Positions 62,501-64,000 of a stretch of 64,000 nt of DNA are shown here, piece by piece. Source of the DNA: Pseudomonadota bacterium (GTDB lineage: Bacteria; Pseudomonadota; Alphaproteobacteria; Acetobacterales; Acetobacteraceae); contig JAJZVV010000013.1 of NCBI GenBank assembly GCA_021845595.1, positions 1 to 64,000 on the forward strand, given 5' to 3'. The position numbers were made by a program, and so were the translations under genes. The notes under the pieces were generated by a model that was given only the letters and a program-made list of their open reading frames with translations, did not search any database and had not been told where the DNA came from. Numbering within the stretch: the first letter of the stretch is position 1; every line of letters starts with the position of its first letter.

Positions 62501-63983
62501 CCTGCGGCTTGCGGATGCGGCATTTATTGCCGCCATATTCGAACGGAACGAGCCCCTGCGCTGCGAAGAAATCATCGTAGGCGCGCCGGACGTCTGGCCA
62601 ACTACCCCCGGTATCATAGTCGTCCCCGATCAAGACCCCGCCCGGACGCAGCAAGCTCCACCAGGCACGGATATCCGCCGATACTGCTTCGTAGGCGTGG
62701 CTGCCGTCGATATGTACGAGGTCCAGCGCGATACCGAACGCGCGCAATACGTGCACCGCATTTAGTGAGTCCAGCGGCAATGGAACGACAAAATCCTGCA
62801 ATTCAGACTTGATCACGTTGGTCATGAATGTGCGCATTAAGGTCGGATACCCGCGTTCGAACTTCAGGTGCTCGAACCACATATCGTTTTCCCAATGATC
62901 CCAGGAACCGAGCCACGTATCGACGGCTATGACGACGGCATCGAGATCAAGGCTTTTCAACGTACTGGCCATTGTCAATGTCGATCCACCCTTCCAGACG
63001 CCCATCTCCGCGACGATGCGCGGTCTTATTTCCCCGATTGTGTCCGTGAGAAACGGGTGCACACTTCCCCAGCCCTGCGTGTCCATTTCGTAGCGCTCAG
63101 CGGGAAACCCCTCGAACGGGTCTTGCCCCCGCCAAAGGCGCCTTATCACGTCTCCGCGAACCACCGGCGGACGAACGATCCCAACACTTCTTAACGCGGC
63201 AAGCACCTCCGGAACGTAGCGCACCGCCGATTCATCCCGCCATGTGCAAGTTGCATCAAAATTCCTAAATTCGCCTATTTTTCTATCTGGAATATCATGA
63301 TAACCTCTTGAAATTTTCTGCTCCCAGTGCGCCTCTGATTTAATCCAATAATGATTTACTCTTGCTACCGTATAGTTCGGCTCCATGGCAGCAAGACCGG
63401 GGACCTCCCATTGCACATCATGACCATCTGTATCGACGGTTCTATTCGTCACCTGGAAATAATGCGGATTCCCGCGGTCCACGACGTGACTCGGCCGCAC
63501 GAATGACTTCACATGTCTGTTGATTCCTTGAGATGGCTCTGACAAATATATAAAACTCTCTATTGTCAGTCCATTTGGAAAATTCTTGTATCCAGACGAT
63601 CCGAAAGTGGCCCAATTTAGGCATATCTGACTAACGTCGTCGCCGAAATTCCCAAGGAACGCTAATCTATTGTCAACACTATGAAAATGCTTTTCGAAAT
63701 AAAATTCGTCGCTATCGATGAAAAGAATCCAATCAAATACTTCTCCGAATTTCTCAATGCAATCCATATATGCATCTATCTGATATGTTGGATTTACATT
63801 ATCCCATTCTATAATTTCAATATTATTCTTTTTTTGGAATTCGCACGCTATAGAAAATGTTTTGTCATTCGACATATTGTCATATAAAATTATACAATCA
63901 AACCCCATACAGAAATGAAACGCGATCCACTCGGCAATGTCTCTTTCCTCGTTCTTAACAATGCAGCAGACCGCCTTCTTCAT
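62490..63983 (-). CDS. GT2/GT92-like glycosyltransferase fused to a class I methyltransferase-like domain
   Basis: A 497-residue fusion. Residues 1-220 form a GT-A fold of the GT92/Glyco_tranf_2_4 kind: KAVCCIVKNEERDIAEWIAFHFCMGFDCIILYDNMSNDKT, then FDWILFIDSDEFYFE with the D-x-D motif, and VNHYWIKSEAHWEQKISRG. Residues 310-497 form a methyltransferase_24-like domain: RIVAEMGVWKGGSTLTMASTL, VVIAVDTWLGSWDHW, LDLVHIDGSHAYEAVSADIRAWWSLLRPGGVLIGDDYD. The first half (from about 63200 to the right edge) is strongly AT-rich, with many AAT/ATA codons, while the 3' half returns toward the local GC, suggesting a chimeric or recently acquired gene. GGAGGG lies about 12 bases before the ATG. Confidence 0.85.
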   Translation of the reverse strand: MKKAVCCIVKNEERDIAEWIAFHFCMGFDCIILYDNMSNDKTFSIACEFQKKNNIEIIEWDNVNPTYQIDAYMDCIEKFGEVFDWILFIDSDEFYFEKHFHSVDNRLAFLGNFGDDVSQICLNWATFGSSGYKNFPNGLTIESFIYLSEPSQGINRHVKSFVRPSHVVDRGNPHYFQVTNRTVDTDGHDVQWEVPGLAAMEPNYTVARVNHYWIKSEAHWEQKISRGYHDIPDRKIGEFRNFDATCTWRDESAVRYVPEVLAALRSVGIVRPPVVRGDVIRRLWRGQDPFEGFPAERYEMDTQGWGSVHPFLTDTIGEIRPRIVAEMGVWKGGSTLTMASTLKSLDLDAVVIAVDTWLGSWDHWENDMWFEHLKFERGYPTLMRTFMTNVIKSELQDFVVPLPLDSLNAVHVLRAFGIALDLVHIDGSHAYEAVSADIRAWWSLLRPGGVLIGDDYDTGGSWPDVRRAYDDFFAAQGLVPFEYGGNKCRIRKPQASG

Positions 63984-64000
63984 AAGAACTCGTACCCTCC

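Overview
The window is 64 kb of a GC-rich, gene-dense alphaproteobacterial chromosome. A CcrM-type GANTC methyltransferase next to rnhB, the smc / dsbA-like / DUF721 / mutY block, dapA-smpB, a DUF2336 protein and a Host_attach protein fit Rhodospirillales, and the accessory genes look most like Acetobacteraceae; that family assignment is inference. Genes are packed tightly, often with ATGA, GTGA or TGATG stop/start overlaps, and GTG starts are common. Because of the GC content, long antisense open frames run opposite most real genes and were discarded. I saw no rRNA, tRNA, CRISPR array or complete insertion sequence.

Layout. 0-8.8 kb: housekeeping block with smc (cut by the left edge), dsbA-like thioredoxin, DUF721, mutY, an MFS exporter, a Host_attach protein, ccrM, rnhB and a SYLF lipoprotein. 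8.8-14.7 kb: GST, aldo/keto reductase, an AT-richer orphan exported protein, dapA, smpB, a sulfite-oxidase-like molybdoenzyme and a DUF2189 membrane protein. 14.8-19.5 kb: a three-gene 2-oxoacid oxidoreductase operon resembling KorCAB (2-oxoglutarate:NADP+ type). 19.5-20.7 kb: HSL-type esterase and an ABM-domain protein. 20.8-31.9 kb (minus strand): an apparent operon coupling a type I secretion ABC transporter and HlyD adaptor to a Sel1-repeat protein, a double glycosyltransferase, a ChW-like protein and a GT4 glycosyltransferase.

32-42 kb: GNAT, an ArsR-methyltransferase fusion with a clear palindromic operator, a PLD lipoprotein, three small exported proteins, an enolase-superfamily enzyme, uvrB, a glycosyltransferase, and an SDR (FolM-like) with folB. 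42.2-49.6 kb: a small HTH gene with an inverted repeat at its start, followed by a six-gene hyfBCEFGI-like membrane complex whose large subunit has lost the NiFe ligands, so it is probably an energy-converting-hydrogenase-related (Ehr) complex rather than a hydrogenase. 49.6-54.8 kb: ilvD, queH, a membrane protein, dapE and dapD on the minus strand. 54.9-57.6 kb: a diguanylate cyclase and a DUF2336 protein.

57.7-64 kb: an overlapping cassette of FAD oxidoreductase, NAD-dependent epimerase-like protein, TIM-barrel isomerase and a large unrecognised protein whose frame appears broken at a run of seven C, then a roughly 100-bp inverted-repeat structure and a convergent GT2/GT92-like glycosyltransferase-methyltransferase fusion whose 5' half is markedly AT-rich. 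This right edge looks like an acquired surface-glycan or glycoconjugate region. The least characterised systems are this cassette, the Ehr-type complex, and the secretion-plus-glycosylation operon.
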